Numbered from the stretch's first letter, positions 35,045-48,590 are shown. The stretch is DNA of 64,000 bases from Hypomesus transpacificus (GCF_021917145.1 NW_025813733.1:290572-354571), one strand, 5' to 3'. Notes: generated by a model not told the origin, from the sequence alone. Made by a program: numbers and translations.

Positions 35045-35791
35045 ATGTCTCACACCCACTCACATTGTCCTACATGTGTCATTTTGTTCGAAAAGTTGAC
35101 TCTATTAGAGAGTCGCGTTCAGTCGCTTGAGGAAGAACGTATGCTAGTAACTTTAGATGCGACTGGCGCAACATCACAGACAGGGAGTCCTAGCGTGAGT
35201 GAGGACTCAAGTTTAGCCCCACCGGTTTCACCTTTGCAGCATGGTGGGAGTGGGACTCCGCAGACGTTAGTGATCGGTGACTCCATCACTCGTAACATTA
35301 GATTGGAGGGACCAGCGACAGTTTACTGTGTACCTGGGGCCAGAGCTACCGACATAGAAGCTAATCTTAGGGTGCTGGCTAGCACTAGGGCTAAGGCAAA
35401 TGCCCAAGCTAAGGCACATGGCGCACGCACTGATGATAGGTATGAGAATATTGTCATTCATGTCGGCACCAATGATGTTAGGCTGAGGCAGTCAGAGGTC
35501 ACGAAGGTTAATATTGCTCGGGCATGTGACCTTGCTCAAAAGATGAGTCGGCATCGAGTAATAGTCTCTAGCCCACTACCTGCTAGGGGGACTGACGAGA
35601 TCTACAGCAGGCTTGTCTCTCTCAACCGCTGGTTGGCTCGCTTTTGCTCAGAACAGGGTTTAGGATTTGTAGATAATTGGTCTCGTTTCTGGGCCAAACC
35701 TGGCTTGTTGAAAAGTGACGGGCTCCATCCTAGCTGGAGAGGTGCTTTTCTTTTGTCTAGGAATATTGAAGCTATTCTAAAGCAGACCTGA
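35045..35791 (+). CDS. L2 ORF1: coiled-coil plus SGNH/GDSL esterase-like protein
   Basis: A 248-residue frame starting at ATG 35045. An N-terminal CPTC pair (residues 8-11 region) and a leucine-rich helix (about 12-35) suggest a zinc-knuckle-like and coiled-coil start. Next comes an SGNH hydrolase domain with block I VIGDSI (GDS at 78-80), block III HVGTND (141-144) and block V DGLHP (D225, H228), so the catalytic serine, aspartate and histidine are all present. Esterase-type ORF1 proteins occur in CR1/L2-group LINEs. Their role in transposition (RNA or membrane association) is not settled. The frame is uninterrupted, suggesting a young insertion. Confidence 0.85.
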   Translation: MSHTHSHCPTCVILFEKLTLLESRVQSLEEERMLVTLDATGATSQTGSPSVSEDSSLAPPVSPLQHGGSGTPQTLVIGDSITRNIRLEGPATVYCVPGARATDIEANLRVLASTRAKANAQAKAHGARTDDRYENIVIHVGTNDVRLRQSEVTKVNIARACDLAQKMSRHRVIVSSPLPARGTDEIYSRLVSLNRWLARFCSEQGLGFVDNWSRFWAKPGLLKSDGLHPSWRGAFLLSRNIEAILKQT

Positions 35792-35857
35792 CACTCACTA
35801 GAACAAGCCGGGCTACAGTCTCTTAGAGAGTCTGATAGGTATGTTGATAGGCATGCT

Positions 35858-38509
35858 GTGAGCTGTTGGGGCCCCGATAGCTCAGCTTGTAGTGTAGCCA
35901 GGGTGGTTGCTGATGTTGTTTTTCCCATTGAGACGGTGTCGGCCCCCCGCCCTTTTTCCAAATTCCGGCCCTCAATTATTAGGAATTATACCAATTTAAT
36001 ATATATTCAGCCTTGCTCACCCGTTGCTCTTCCAACTCAGTTTCCTGATAACAGTGCCACCTTTTCAGAAGTATTATCTACGTCTAAAGCTGCCAAAAAC
36101 CCATACTGGAATGTTGGGCTCCTAAACATCAGATCTCTATCCACAAAGGCCGTTTTGATTAATGATCTGATGTCTGACTGCAGCCTGGACCTGATTGGTC
36201 TCACCGAAACCTGGCTAAAACCTGATGAATATTTCCCCCTGAATGAAGCTTCGCCTCCTGATTTTGCGTATTCACACATCCCTCGTGTTTCAAAGAAAGG
36301 TGGTGGTGTTGCTATGTTATATAAAGCTAGCTTCAACCTCAGCCTAAAATCTGTCAATACCTTTAAATCATTTGAGATAATTTGTATGAAACCACCAACT
36401 ACTTTAAAAAGGACTAATTCTACTACTGTTGCCCCCCCTCCTTCGTTTTGTATAGTTACTCTATACCGGCCCCCTGGCCCATACTCCCTCTTCCTTGAGG
36501 AATTTGCTGATTTTAGTGCTGATCTTGTGACATACACTGACAATATCTTAATTATGGGTGATTTTAACATTCATGTCGATGACCCAAAAGATCCTCTAAG
36601 TAAGGCCTTTACTGCTCTTATGGATTCCACAGGTCTCACTCAGGTGGTTTCTAAACCTACCCATCTTCACTCGCATACATTGGATTTAGTTCTCACGCGG
36701 GGAATCAAGATTAGTGATGTCATTGTTCATACCCACAATCCTATATTATCAGACCACTGCCTGGTAACCTTTAAAATGGATCTCTGCCAGAGCCTTGGAG
36801 GCACCCAGAATATTTCTATTAGCCGCTGCTTAACCCCAAATACAGCTCTGGAACTGGCTAGTATTCTACCCGCTGCACTAGAAGCACTTGATGTCCCGAA
36901 TAAATCATTAAATGCTAAAACAAGGGATCTGAATTTGGTTCTTCAGCAATCCCTAGATTCTGTTGCTCCACTCAAACCAAGGAAAAGAATAGACAAGAAA
37001 CTGGCTCCATGGTATTCAGAGGAAACCCGCACTCTCAAGAGGTCCACTAGAAAATTAGAGCGTAAGTGGCGTACCACTAAATTGGAGGTTTTCCGCCTGG
37101 CCTGGAAGGACAGCCAAATAGAGTACAAGCAAGTCCTCATCAGGTCCAGATCAGAATATTTCTCTAAGTTGATTAGTAAGAACAAACACAACACTAAGTT
37201 CCTATTTGATACTGTTGCAAAACTCACTAAGAAAAGTACACTCTGTGTTAGTTCAGATCTCTCTCCCAATGATTTCTTAGATTTCTTTGACCAAAAAATC
37301 TATGCAATAAGGGACAAACTACAGACTAGTCCTGGAGGAGTGGCCATCAACACTGATTTTCCCTCTGTACCCAGCATTCTGCATGTTGAGACTCTCACTC
37401 ACTTTAACCCTATTTCTATGGAAGCATTCATCAAGCTGATAGATTCCTCGAAACCCTCTAGCTGCCTTCTCGATCCCCTCCCTGCCAAACTTTGTAGGGA
37501 ACTTCTCCATATTATTGGACCGCCCATGCTTAGTATTATTAATGAATCTCTTGTAACTGGACAAGTCCCTGACGATTTCAAACAAGCTATTATCAAGCCC
37601 CTTCTTAAAAAACCAAACCTGGATCCAGGTTGTCTTAGCAATTACAGGCCCATTTCAAATTTGCCATCTCTCTCCAAAATTTTGGAAAAAGCTGTGGCAA
37701 AACAGCTCACTGAGCACCTCTCCTCAAATCAGCTCTATGAACCTCTCCAGTCTGGATTTCGTCTTCACCACAGCACTGAAACTGCATTAGCCAAGGTAGT
37801 CAATGATCTATTATTAGCCTCTGACGCGGGCTTTAGCTCTGTCCTTGTTCTTCTAGACCTAAGTGCAGCTTTTGACACTGTAGATCATGAGATTCTCCTG
37901 GAACGTATGGAGAACTATGTTGGGATTTCTGGTACTTCACTTCAGTGGTTCAGATCGTATCTATCTGATAGATCACAATATGTCCACTATGATGGTTGCT
38001 CATCCAGCAGCTCCATTGTAAAATACGGAGTACCACAGGGTTCAGTTTTAGGCCCTCTGTTATTTTCACTCTATATGTTGCCTTTAGGAAACATAATTAG
38101 AAGTTTTGGGGTAGATTTTCACTGCTATGCAGATGATACTCAGCTATACATGTCTATAAAGCCGGGAGAATTTCCACATGCTATGGAAACCTGTGTTTCC
38201 GGGTTGAAAACTTGGATGACTGCAAATTTCCTTCTTCTTAATTCGGATAAAACCGAGGTTCAAATTTTTGGTCCGAAAAAACACCGAAATAATTTATCCC
38301 ATCTAACCTTAGACTTAGACGGCGTCAAAGTATCTCAAAGCCAGCTGGTAAAAAATCTGGGAGTCACAATGGACCCAGACCTTTCGTTTGAGTACCATAT
38401 TAAGCAAATCACCAGAACAGCGAGTTTCCCGGTCCCATCCAACGTCTATAAAGCCGAACAATGGATTTTGGTGTTTCAAAACCCATTGACACTGTATGAC
38501 TATGTTTAG
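35858..38509 (+). CDS. L2 ORF2: AP endonuclease and reverse transcriptase, C-terminally altered
   Basis: 883 codons, starting 66 bp after ORF1 stops. The APE-type endonuclease occupies about residues 85-305 with N90, E117 (LTETWL), D235/N237 (MGDFNIH) and SDH 298-300. The reverse transcriptase occupies about 575-850 with [38 protein letters not shown] and the catalytic YADD at 757-760. After ITRTA (about residue 855) the protein changes abruptly into sequence that looks like translated 3' UTR and ends at 883, whereas L2 proteins normally run on for about 150-200 residues. An internal deletion removing thumb and C-terminal regions is the simplest reading. Confidence 0.88.
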   Translation: MSCWGPDSSACSVARVVADVVFPIETVSAPRPFSKFRPSIIRNYTNLIYIQPCSPVALPTQFPDNSATFSEVLSTSKAAKNPYWNVGLLNIRSLSTKAVLINDLMSDCSLDLIGLTETWLKPDEYFPLNEASPPDFAYSHIPRVSKKGGGVAMLYKASFNLSLKSVNTFKSFEIICMKPPTTLKRTNSTTVAPPPSFCIVTLYRPPGPYSLFLEEFADFSADLVTYTDNILIMGDFNIHVDDPKDPLSKAFTALMDSTGLTQVVSKPTHLHSHTLDLVLTRGIKISDVIVHTHNPILSDHCLVTFKMDLCQSLGGTQNISISRCLTPNTALELASILPAALEALDVPNKSLNAKTRDLNLVLQQSLDSVAPLKPRKRIDKKLAPWYSEETRTLKRSTRKLERKWRTTKLEVFRLAWKDSQIEYKQVLIRSRSEYFSKLISKNKHNTKFLFDTVAKLTKKSTLCVSSDLSPNDFLDFFDQKIYAIRDKLQTSPGGVAINTDFPSVPSILHVETLTHFNPISMEAFIKLIDSSKPSSCLLDPLPAKLCRELLHIIGPPMLSIINESLVTGQVPDDFKQAIIKPLLKKPNLDPGCLSNYRPISNLPSLSKILEKAVAKQLTEHLSSNQLYEPLQSGFRLHHSTETALAKVVNDLLLASDAGFSSVLVLLDLSAAFDTVDHEILLERMENYVGISGTSLQWFRSYLSDRSQYVHYDGCSSSSSIVKYGVPQGSVLGPLLFSLYMLPLGNIIRSFGVDFHCYADDTQLYMSIKPGEFPHAMETCVSGLKTWMTANFLLLNSDKTEVQIFGPKKHRNNLSHLTLDLDGVKVSQSQLVKNLGVTMDPDLSFEYHIKQITRTASFPVPSNVYKAEQWILVFQNPLTLYDYV

Positions 38510-40971
38510 CTTGTGTTCTGCTCCTCTCTCTTACCAACCGTCTCTGGAGGAGGGGATCCCTCTCTGAATTGCTCCTCCCAAGGTTTCTTCCATTTTTTCT
38601 CCCGGTGGGAGTTTTTCTGGGAGTTTTTCCTTGTCTTCCTTGAGGGTTTAGGTTGGTTGAGGGGCAGTTCTATGGGCGCATGTGAAGCCCTCTGTGACAT
38701 GCTTGCGTGTAAAAAGGGCTATACAAATAAATTTGATTTGATTTGATTTGATTATAGGGCCATCAATGCTGTGGGTTCAGAGACCCGGACCATGGCAGAA
38801 ATTAAGAAGAAATGGTCCGATAAAAAACTTTAAATGAAGAAACGAGTGGTGGCGCATCGTAACAGCATGATTTTGTCGTTCGTTTGACAGCCTCAAGTTT
38901 AACAGAAGTTATTAAGTGGTGGCGGTATAAACAGAAGGCTATATAGCATTTCCCGTTTTGGGTTTTGGCATTTTGATATGATCATCCACATTAATGATCA
39001 AACGTTTATTTTTATGTTTTTTGAATAGTCAACGTCATAAACGTACTAGTGGAAACTTTATTTTGTAATGTTTGGTTAGTCTCGGCACTTTTCAGTTAGA
39101 ATTCGCCATTTTACAGAGCCAGAGAAGACTTTGCGGACGGTCCGCACATTCTCACGTCTGCTCAAAAGTTTCCGTGACGGCCCGCACATTCTCACGGCAA
39201 GTAAATCTTTAAACATCACAAAGTGTGCGTGACAACCATCGTACGCAAGCTTTTTGTGCGTACGCAACGTTCATACATGAGGCTCCAGAACTTTTAGTCT
39301 GCGAACGAATCACGATAAATGGGCAACTAAACAATTAGGACCTCCCAGACCAAATGTAAACATTCAGCAGATTTCTACCAAGAGGGGGAAATCCTCCACC
39401 CCAGGATTTTCAAAACATCGGTGCCATCCCAGCACTAGCCAGCCAATCAGGAGAGACTTGGGGTTCAGTGCTCAAGGACACTTCCACACATGGCCAGGAG
39501 GAATCTGGGATCGAACCACCGACTTGTCAGTTAGCGGGTGACCTTCTCTACCCCCTGAGCCATGGTCATCTCACCTTGGCAGGACAGAGATTTGTTCTGC
39601 AGATTTTTATTGGGGTTCTTTGTATAGGAACCTGTGTGAGCACGGGAGAACATGCAAACTTTACACAGAAAGGCCAGATGGATAACCCACCTGAGCACAG
39701 GTAGGCCTCAAGAAGGAATTGAACCCAGAGCCTTCTTGCTGTGAGGCGACGGTATAAACGACTGTTAGGGAGTTGTTAACTTTAATGAAACCCATCTTGA
39801 AGACACATTGATACCAAGGAAAAGGGCTTCACACGAGAATCCTTATCCATGGAACCGTGCCATGGCTTGGGGGGTGTTGTATCAAAGACAAATACCACAC
39901 CCTCTTTTGGTTTATTGCTTCATCACTGTAATAGATTTTTAGAGAAACATTTCCTCAAGAGAGGCCATCCAACACCACACAAGAGTAGTGCCGCCTTCTA
40001 CGGGATCATGGCAATAACGTAAAATATGATTGCACAATGTTATGGAAAAAAACGGACCAATCTGAAACGGACGCAAGCACAACTCACATTTCCCCAGAAA
40101 TTGTACCCTCTCTAGTTACATATCAAAATGCTGTCTCTGCCAGCCAGAAATGAATAATGTTTCCAGATGTACTTTCACTGATGATACTTCCCAGACATGC
40201 CAAATGAGAGCAGGACAGCCTATCAGAGAGGACACCGTTTTTACACCAGCCTGATAACCCTTCCACTACATTCTACAGTCACATTTAAATTGTTTACATT
40301 TAGTGGTCTTTTTTTATCCAAAGCGACATATAAACTTTTCAGTAGGGAGCTGCTATGCTTTTAGGAAGTAGAGCCGAAAATCAAGGATTAGAAGTGCCTT
40401 AATTGTTCTAATGGTATTTTGGTGGAAGAGTCAGGGAATGGTCTGTCTTGACCTTATAGTAATTTAGTCTATGTCATGTGATATTTAAGTATTGTCTATT
40501 CACCTGGATTTCCCTATGATTTTGCTGCTTGTGTACATGTGTAGTGGGAAGTGTGAATGGCAGTATACTGACCCTTAGTGTAGAAATGCTGGAACAGCAC
40601 CCAGGGAGATGGGGCAGACAGTGCCTTCGTAATGAGAACAGCATCACCTGCTCATAGTTTGTTGTCAGGACAAGAAGCACTTTCCAGATTTCTGCTGAGC
40701 GTCGGACGATTCACACCTCTGCATCGTCCATTATTTTATGATAATGAACACCTCGTCGGGCATTATCCCTTACATATTAAAGTGTAAGTTAACACTAGAC
40801 CACTCTAGTCATATTTCTTAAGTGAAATACCTTAGAAGATAAATACATATGCCAGGTTGACATTGGTGTTATGAAAGCAACACAGCTACAGCTAATACAA
40901 TTTGTAATAGCTGTGTTAGATTTATAGTAGGTGTGTCAATGATCAAGGATTGACCATAATCAATAGTATCT

Positions 40972-41517
40972 GTGCTGTCAGATGGCCTTAAAGACCAGAC
41001 CGGAAAGAAATCAAAGTGGGAGGCATCACCCTCAAAAGAAGAATCCAAAACTCTTGTGCTCAATGTTGAAGACTGTGAGTATGCCTTCAGAACTCTCTGC
41101 TTGGCAGCTCAAGAAGGCACAACATTTCCTGACACTACCCTCAACCGGTTAGTAGTGGTTTGGCACAAAGATGGACTCCTTCTCTGCGGCGGCAGAATTC
41201 AGATCTTCAGAGAAAACAAATCTTTAGTGCCTATTCTCCATCAAGATGTGTGGATTTCTACATTGCTCGCACGACAAACCCACAATATCAATCATGAGGG
41301 TACAGCAGGAACACCGTTGAGAATGAGAAGAAAGGCCTGGGTGGTTAAGGGAAGAAGGATTGTCAAAACATTTTTGGACAATTGCGTAATCTGCAGGAAA
41401 GCTAAATGGTGTCAACAAATAATGAACGACCTATCACCTGAGCGAACCGCACCAGCAGCTCCATTTCAGTTCACTGCCGTGATAATCTATTGTAAAAGTG
41501 TGCTTAAGTGTTTTTAG
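40972..41517 (+). pseudogene. BEL/Pao pol fragment, copy 3
   Basis: Identical in arrangement to copy 2: open for 181 codons from a CTG, HHCC zinc finger kept, KTFL variant, catalytic core absent. Confidence 0.8.
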
Positions 41518-41881
41518 TTAGTAATTTATATCTGACTGCTGTGTGCTCGTGTTAGTTCATGCAATGGCATGTTTATTGTAGAGTGGGAGTAATGCTTGTT
41601 TGAAGTATGTTGTTTGGTGAAACGGTGTAAGGGTGAGAATAACCTGGTGCTTGTTTGTGTATTTGATGGAGGGCAGTTTATGAGTGCTGTATCTTTTGTG
41701 TTTGTTTCTTGTAAAGGTTTTCAACCAGAAAAGACGTAGAAGAATTTTAACTAACTAAAATAAACCAAAGAAGAATGAAGAAACCGTCTGAGTCGTTTCC
41801 ATTTTTACCCCTGTTGATGGCCAAGGCCTTTTCCAAGTTTGGGCAGAAGCTAAGAATCCCTTGATAACCTGACAGTATCAG

Positions 41882-42291
41882 GGGCCCTGAGGCAGTGGGG
41901 GGCCACAACATTGTAAGGGGGCCCTGAGGCAGTGGGGGGCCACAACATTGTAAGGGGGCCCTGAGGCAGTAGGGGGCCTCAACATTGTAAGGGGGCCCTG
42001 AGGCAGTGGGGGGCCACAACATTGTAAGGGGGCCCTGAGGCAGTGGGGGGCCTCAACATTGTAAGGGGGCCCTGAGGCAGTGGGGGGCCACAACATTGTA
42101 AGGGGGCCCTGAGGCAGTGGGGGGCCACAACATTGTAAGGGGGCCCTGAGGCAGTGGGGGGCCACAACATTGTAAGGGGGCCCTGAGGCAGTGGGGGGCC
42201 TCAACATTGTAAGGGGGCCCTGAGGCAGTGGGGGGCCACAACATTGTAAGGGGGCCCTGAGGCAGTGGGGGGCCTCAACATTGTAAGGGGC
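41882..42291. repeat. 37-bp minisatellite, copy 3
   Basis: Same number and order of variant units as in copies 1 and 2. Confidence 0.97.
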
Positions 42292-42585
42292 CCCCTAAAA
42301 GGCTTAGGACAGCTCTGATGAAACTGTATAGTGAAATGACATACTGGTTTTTATTGTTTCAACAATGCAACACTGGCATCCTGTGGCTTGTCATGAAATA
42401 ATCTTTCAAGAAAGAAGTTCAAAGAATTTGTTTTTTTATTAACTCTTGAATTTACAGCGCATGCCTTTTCTTTACCAATCAAAACATGAAAATAAAAGCC
42501 AGAAAGACATTTCAATAAATTTCATAGGAACAATAAATGATCCTCTCTTAGGTCTGCCATCATATTTTTCTTTACTGCATCAACA

Positions 42586-43695
42586 TTAATGATCGTCTTT
42601 CAGAGTAGCATCAACTTGCATACGGGACTCCACAACCATTTCACCCATCTTGAAGGACTTCAGCTGGAAGGCACCTTTGATCCTGATGTAGTCGATGTCC
42701 ATGCTCTTTCGGTTGGGGAACGGTATTGTGTGACCACTAGGGAGTTTTATCTTGAAAAGAGTCTTGCTTTCCAAAGCTATAACAATCTGTGGAAGGTTTT
42801 ATGGTATTATTACCCCCAAAACGTCACTGGAGTTTTTAAAATGCCATTAAACAACTTTTTGAATGGCTTCCTGTTTCAAACAAAAGCTTGTGTGACGAGT
42901 ATGAAACAGACGTGGTCTTGCAAGTTCCGTCAGTTTTCCGGATCGTGTTCATCCTTCACCGAGGATCGAACACACCATCTCTGACTTCCCAAGCGCCACC
43001 ACTACCAGCTACGCCAAAGAAAAGCTAGCTCTTCATTGACGTGGGTGGCCTGTTAGATACCTGAGGAGCGAGTTTCACGGTTCTAACTCCATTACACTTG
43101 TATGCATTTTCATTTTCCTCCATCATACTGCAAGCTCTTACCGTGACATAGCTGCCCCTTTGCAGGGTGTTTGCCTCCCTTATCTCGTGTTCCCATACAC
43201 TGTTCGTCATCGAGTTGACCACAATTGTGGTACCATCTTGAGGATCATCCCAACGGGGGTTAAAGTGCACTGCAAAATTCTTAGGATCACAACCCAGGAA
43301 TATTCCAAACCTGAAAGAACAGAAGTTGGGGTTTGAAATCACTAACAGATGTACAACTCAGTCAAGTGTGACTCTCTCAATAGGATGGGGTTTACACAAA
43401 CTAACATGCAGATAGGCTGTTTTACAATACAATGTGAGATTAAGTAAGTAAAAGTTAATTTTGTTTACTCGCACAGTTTGTTTATCTTAAATGTTATCAT
43501 ATATTACCGTTTGCCATCATCAGGAATCTTCCCATACACTGTCAGTTGTTGTCCAACAGCCAGATCCAGATTATTTATATCCAGCTCCTGGAAACAGCAA
43601 TGTGGTACATGAGAAAGGCCAATGTCATTTCTAGACATATTGTGTCACTACTGTATTCTAAACACCATGTGTACAAATAAAAAAAACCTTACCAT
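42586..43695 (-). CDS. Galectin, array copy 3
   Basis: Coding exons 43693-43721 (final ATG), 43508-43587, 43142-43310 and 42586-42786; non-coding exon 1 starts at 44052. The predicted 150-residue protein is identical to copies 1 and 2 and all splice sites are intact. Only intron 1 differs, by a shorter (TG)n. Expression control is presumably the same, since the TATA block is unchanged. Confidence 0.9.
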
Positions 43696-44051
43696 TATTT
43701 CACTGATGATGAGGCTTGGACCTGTGGTGTGTTTGCCATTGTAAGAGAAACGTATTAGAAAAAAATTGATATAACTTTGTATAACAACTGTTTTTATGTT
43801 GATAAATTAGCTCTTTTTACTGTGACATTAATTTGAATAAACTCCTCAAAATTGCCCCGACACAATATTTATGAAAACGTAATACAACAATTGAATTAAT
43901 TAAAATGTCATAGAATCATGTGGTATACCATGCCACCTCTAAAAAAAAAATCAGCTAATGTCTGTGTGTGTGTGTGTGTTTGTGTGTGGTTGTGTTGGCA
44001 AAGAGTTCAAATAAAACATGGCCAGATGTCAACCCTAGTCATAGAACTCAC

Positions 44052-44132
44052 CTGTGGATGAAGTCTTCTTCTGAGATGGAGGTGATGCTGGGTGTTGATG
44101 TGAGGAGTAGAGAGAGATCTCAGTTATATATA
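44052..44132 (-). promoter_or_regulatory. TATA-box promoter and non-coding exon 1, galectin copy 3
   Basis: TATATATA at 44125-44132 on the minus strand, with the exon 1 donor at 44052. Confidence 0.75.
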
Positions 44133-44548
44133 CACCAGGCTGGAGGAGGGAGGGTCAGGCACGTCCTAACATGAACAATGGCCTTCATGAGAACTTCTTG
44201 ATACAGACTCCTTTTACATGAGTCATACATATTGTTTTTTAGAGAAACATTTCCTGAAGAGATTCCATTGAGGCCATCCAGCGTCACACAAGAGCAGTGC
44301 CATCAACAGGACCATCCCAATAAGGTTTAACTTGCAATGCCATATTCTTATCATGACAACCAAGGCATATTGCAGAGCTGAAAGCAGATGGTTCTGACAA
44401 CCTTGTACAACTTTTCTTTCTTTTCTTTTTTTTTTTTACTGAATTTTTACGGAAGCACATTCACAAATGTATTTATTTTTGACACCTGTTCTCATAATTA
44501 TGAGATATTTTCTCTTAATTACTAGATAAGGTGTCTTATTTGTTTTCA

Positions 44549-45227
44549 GAATCAGAAGGGATTTTATTCGCCATGAATGTCACAAGGAATTTACTTTGGC
44601 AGGGAGGTGCATACATTAAACATATAGGAATATTGAAACTTAGATATGTGGACTAACTATACAAAAGGAGCAAAGTCTAGCTAATACTAAGGGGGGTCTA
44701 GCTAATACTAAGGAGAATAAAATAAAAAATATAAGTAGTCATAATTTACAATCTAACCTTAAAAAAACAGATAGTGCAAGAGAACGATACAATAGTGCAA
44801 ATTGAAATGTGCAGGGTGTCATTGGGCAGCTTGTGATTTAAAGTCAGTGAGAGTCCTTGGCCTTGTTATAGTGGCTGACAGCAGATGGGAAGAAACTGTT
44901 CTTGTGGCGTGAGGTTTTGGTCTTGATGGACCGCAGCCTTCTGCCGGACGGGAGTAACTGAAACAGGGAGTGTCCAAGGTGGGAGGGGTCGGCCACAATC
45001 TTCCTCGCTCGCCTCAGGGACCTCGGGGTGTGCAGATCCTCGAGGGAAGGCAGATTGCAGCCGATCACCTTCTCAGCAGTGCGGATGATACGCTGCAGTC
45101 TGCTCTTGTCCTTGGCAGTGGCAGCAGTGTACCAGATGGTGATAGAAGAAGTGAGGATGGACTCAATGATGGCTGTGTAGAAGTGCACCATCATTGTCTT
45201 TGACAGGTTGAATTTCTTCAGCAGGCA
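44549..45227 (-). mobile_element. LINE 3' fragment, copy 3
   Basis: Counterpart of 21942-22620, with its frame at 44844-45194. Confidence 0.8.
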
Positions 45228-45440
45228 GATTACATTTCTTCATTTCTTTGTGAATGCAAAACTCTTCTGTAATAGAAGGCTGCAGCAACTTTAAAGCAAA
45301 GAATGTGTTTGTGTGAATGTGTTCTGCTATTGTAGGCTACTTCACAAGAAACAATATATAGGGGAGGGGAACAACCAAAAACAAAACTCTATTTGCGATT
45401 TTAAAGAGAATAAATCTTTCTTGGTCCACACACATTCGTG

Positions 45441-45486
<46 letters not shown>

Positions 45487-47093
45487 GCTCCGTTGTCCAC
45501 TGGGAAAAGGCATCCTCTTCCTAATGTCATTTAGAGACATTTGCATCGGTCCGTATGTGATACACACACACTCATGCAAGGAGTGGGAATCCTATTCATC
45601 ATTTCCATAAGCTGGACTGTGACAATGAACACGATCAGGTCTGAAACTGTGACATGTAACAGACTGATGGTACCAACTTGTATGAGCAGTAAAAGTTGAG
45701 TATACCCTAGATCAGGGGCCGGCAACCTTTTTGATGTGATGGCCATTAACAAAAGATCGTGGCAGTCACTGTGCCATATCAACATTAACGTTGACATTTA
45801 ATTATATCACAATTTAATAGTTCAGTAATTCAAACTGTGACATAACACATACAAATCAGTCATCCCGATACCTGCCCTCGATTTTGTGGCATTCAAGACT
45901 TCTGTGGAAATCAAGTACATGCCACAGCACGAAAGCAGAAACAAAGTAATGGGTTAGAACTAAAATCTTTCGGATTCCATGGAACCAGGACATGGCTGAA
46001 TAGGGGTGTTAAAGATCACACCATCTTGTGGTTTATTGCTTCATCACAGGACTGGTTTTGATCAAAATAAGGATCATAAGTCCTGAAGAGCTAGCGAGGC
46101 TATCCAATAGTTTAAAGTATTTAACTTGGAGTGTTGGGTACCTGCCACCTTTTGTTCCAGTGGGCAGGCGACCCGTAGAGACCAATCCAAAAGTTAGTCC
46201 TTCTGGGCAGACAGGGCACATTTATTTGAATAAATTAATACATTTGTTTATAATGGAGACAGCCTGTACTAACCCTAACCCTAACCCTGTTAATAAGCTA
46301 AGGCTGAAACACATTTTAAATGCAGACTTAATTATCGTTAATAGTGATTGATGTAGTCCATGCCATATGTCACTGACATGCAGTTGTTGGCACCAATGCG
46401 CTGCCAGAGTTACACACATTGTTTGGCTTTTTATATCACTCAGTGAAACTACTGAATGAGTGTCTGCTGGTCACATGCTCACACACATTCATCATCCTCA
46501 TTGTTGGCAGTTTAATTTGACTTCTTATTTGAGTGTAAAAACTAGTATTTTTACTTAGAACCTTTGACAGATGTGTCTTAAAAGTATGATGTTGGTTTCC
46601 ATGGATTCATTGGGTCATGGCAAATCCATGGATACCAATTCTGCCAGGATCGGACAGTCCGCCAGTCCCTCATTTTGAAATGTGTCATATGTTGTAATTT
46701 GTTCGAAAATATTTTGACATATCGGCATCGCATTGCCGCCCTCCACCATCCCTTTCTCCCCCATGCTGGGCATGTTTAGACACACACACCTGCTTGCCCA
46801 GACAATAGAAATGTACCCCTGAGATAGACAGTTTGATAAGCCGAATAAATACGCTGCGTGATGGAAAGAGAGAGTTCAGTCAAGACACTCTCGCATTCGA
46901 TTTGAGCAGTTATTGATAACCATGGAAATAGGTTTGACTTTGGCGGAGTGGATGATCTAAGGGAAGCGCTCCCTGCCTCCTCGATGCAGCACATACACAC
47001 ATGACATATGAGGCAGGGAGCAAGAAAGATATAATCCCCCTGATGGATAGAACTTACAGACTGCATGGGGGAGAAGGGGATGGTGTAAACTGC

Positions 47094-47319
47094 ATTTAAC
47101 GGAACCTCACGACACACCCAAAGCACTTTCCAGTTGCCTCTAATTCACCCATGGACAGAGCTGCCATGCCAGGCGCTAGCCAGCCAATCAGGAGAGACTC
47201 AGGGTTCAGTGCCTTGCTCAAGGACACTTCCACACATGGCCAGGAGGAATCAGGGATCCAACCACCGACCTGGCAGTTAGCGGGTGACCTTCCCTGAGCC
47301 ATGGTCATCCCACCTTGGC
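47094..47319 (-). mobile_element. tRNA-headed SINE, copy 3
   Basis: Counterpart of 24495-24720. Confidence 0.8.
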
Positions 47320-47556
47320 AGGATAGAGATTTGTTCTGCATATTTTTCTTGGGGTTCTTTGTATAGGAATCCGTGTAAGCACGGGAAAAAACATGCAAAC
47401 TTCACACAGAAAGGCCAGATAGATAACCCACCTGAGCACAGGTAGGCCTCAAGAGGGAATCGAACCCAGAACCTAACTCCAGTTAGGGAGTTGTTAACTT
47501 TAATGGAACCCATCTTAAAGACACATTGATACCAAGGAAAAGGGCTTCACACCAGA

Positions 47557-48590
47557 GGCCTCATGTATAAAGGATTGCGCAGCTTTCATACCAGAAGATG
47601 GCGTACGGCCAAAACTCGAAAAGTACCTATGTACAAAAATATTCACATGTATAAAACCGGTCGTACGCCAGGTCCTGCGCACCTTTCCTTTATAAATCAC
47701 AATCAACGTGAGATTGACCGCACGTGAACGAGCCACTGACCCCGCCTTGCCTCCTCCCATAAATTAATATGCAGATGGGCTATAAATGCGCTCCTGAGGT
47801 CATTTCGTTGTCTGAATTACCGTATTTATTTGAATAAACGCCGCCCCTCGAAGAAACGCAGCACCAAAAATGAACGTTAAACGCTGCAGCGTTTATTTGA
47901 AGAAATACGGTGACTGTGAGATCGCGGTTCTGACAACAGAGGTGGAGGCGAGAAAGTGTCATGTTTGGCGACCTGTCATCAGGTATTAGTGACAAAAAAC
48001 AGCACTTTGAGATTTAGCTAAATGTAAAGTGCATTACAAATAAAAGTATCATTATTATTATAGGGCCATCAATGCTGTGGGTTCAGAGACCCGGACCATG
48101 GCAGAAATTAAGAAGAAATGGTCCGATAAAAAACTTTAAATGAAGAAACGAGTGGTGGCGCATCGTAACAGCATGATTTTGTCGTTCGTTTGACAGCCTC
48201 AAGTTTAACAGAAGTTATTAAGTGGTGGCGGTATAAACAGAAGGCTATATAGCATTTCCCGTTTTGGGTTTTGGCATTTTGATATGATCATCCACATTAA
48301 TGATCAAACGTTTATTTTTATGTTTTTTGAATAGTCAACGTCATAAACGTACTAGTGGAAACTTTATTTTGTAATGTTTGGTTAGTCTCGGCACTTTTCA
48401 GTTAGAATTCGCCATTTTACAGAGCCAGAGAAGACTTTGCGGACGGTCCGCACATTCTCACGTCTGCTCAAAAGTTTCCGTGACGGCCCGCACATTCTCA
48501 CGTCAAGTAAATCTTTAAACATCACAAAGTGTGCGTGACAACCATCGTACGCAAGCTTTTTGTGCGTACGCAACGTTCATACATGAGGCT
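47557..48590. mobile_element. 1.03-kb nonautonomous DNA transposon, copy 3
   Basis: Intact counterpart of 24958-25991 with the same ccaga flanks. Confidence 0.75.

Larger units (their letters stand above)
34778..38753 (+). mobile_element. L2-clade LINE, near full length, internally deleted
   Basis: Exact insertion limits come from comparison with copies 1 and 3, which lack it (tcattattatt|atagggcc). It has a 5' UTR, two frames, a 3' UTR with the tttctgggagtttttccttg motif of fish L2 elements, and a (TTTGA)n tail at about 38730-38752. The 5' junction is a near-palindrome (gtatcattattatta then ataatgatac). ORF2 lacks the region after the reverse transcriptase, so the copy is probably not autonomous. 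Confidence 0.92.
34276..39284. mobile_element. 1.03-kb transposon of copy 2, split by the L2 LINE
   Basis: The left part is 34276-34777 and the right part 38754-39284. Removing the L2 segment restores the arrangement seen in copies 1 and 3. The left part has one base fewer near 34564 and the right part a g in place of t near 39197. Confidence 0.75.
26866..40158. repeat. Tandem segmental duplication, copy 2 (with L2 insertion)
   Basis: Offset +9318 from copy 1 up to 34777, then +13293 after the 3976-bp LINE insertion and a 1-bp loss near 34564. The leading ~0.55 kb is of the type shared with copies 3 and 4, not the diverged type of copy 1. It contains a full galectin gene identical in protein sequence to copy 1. 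Confidence 0.95.
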
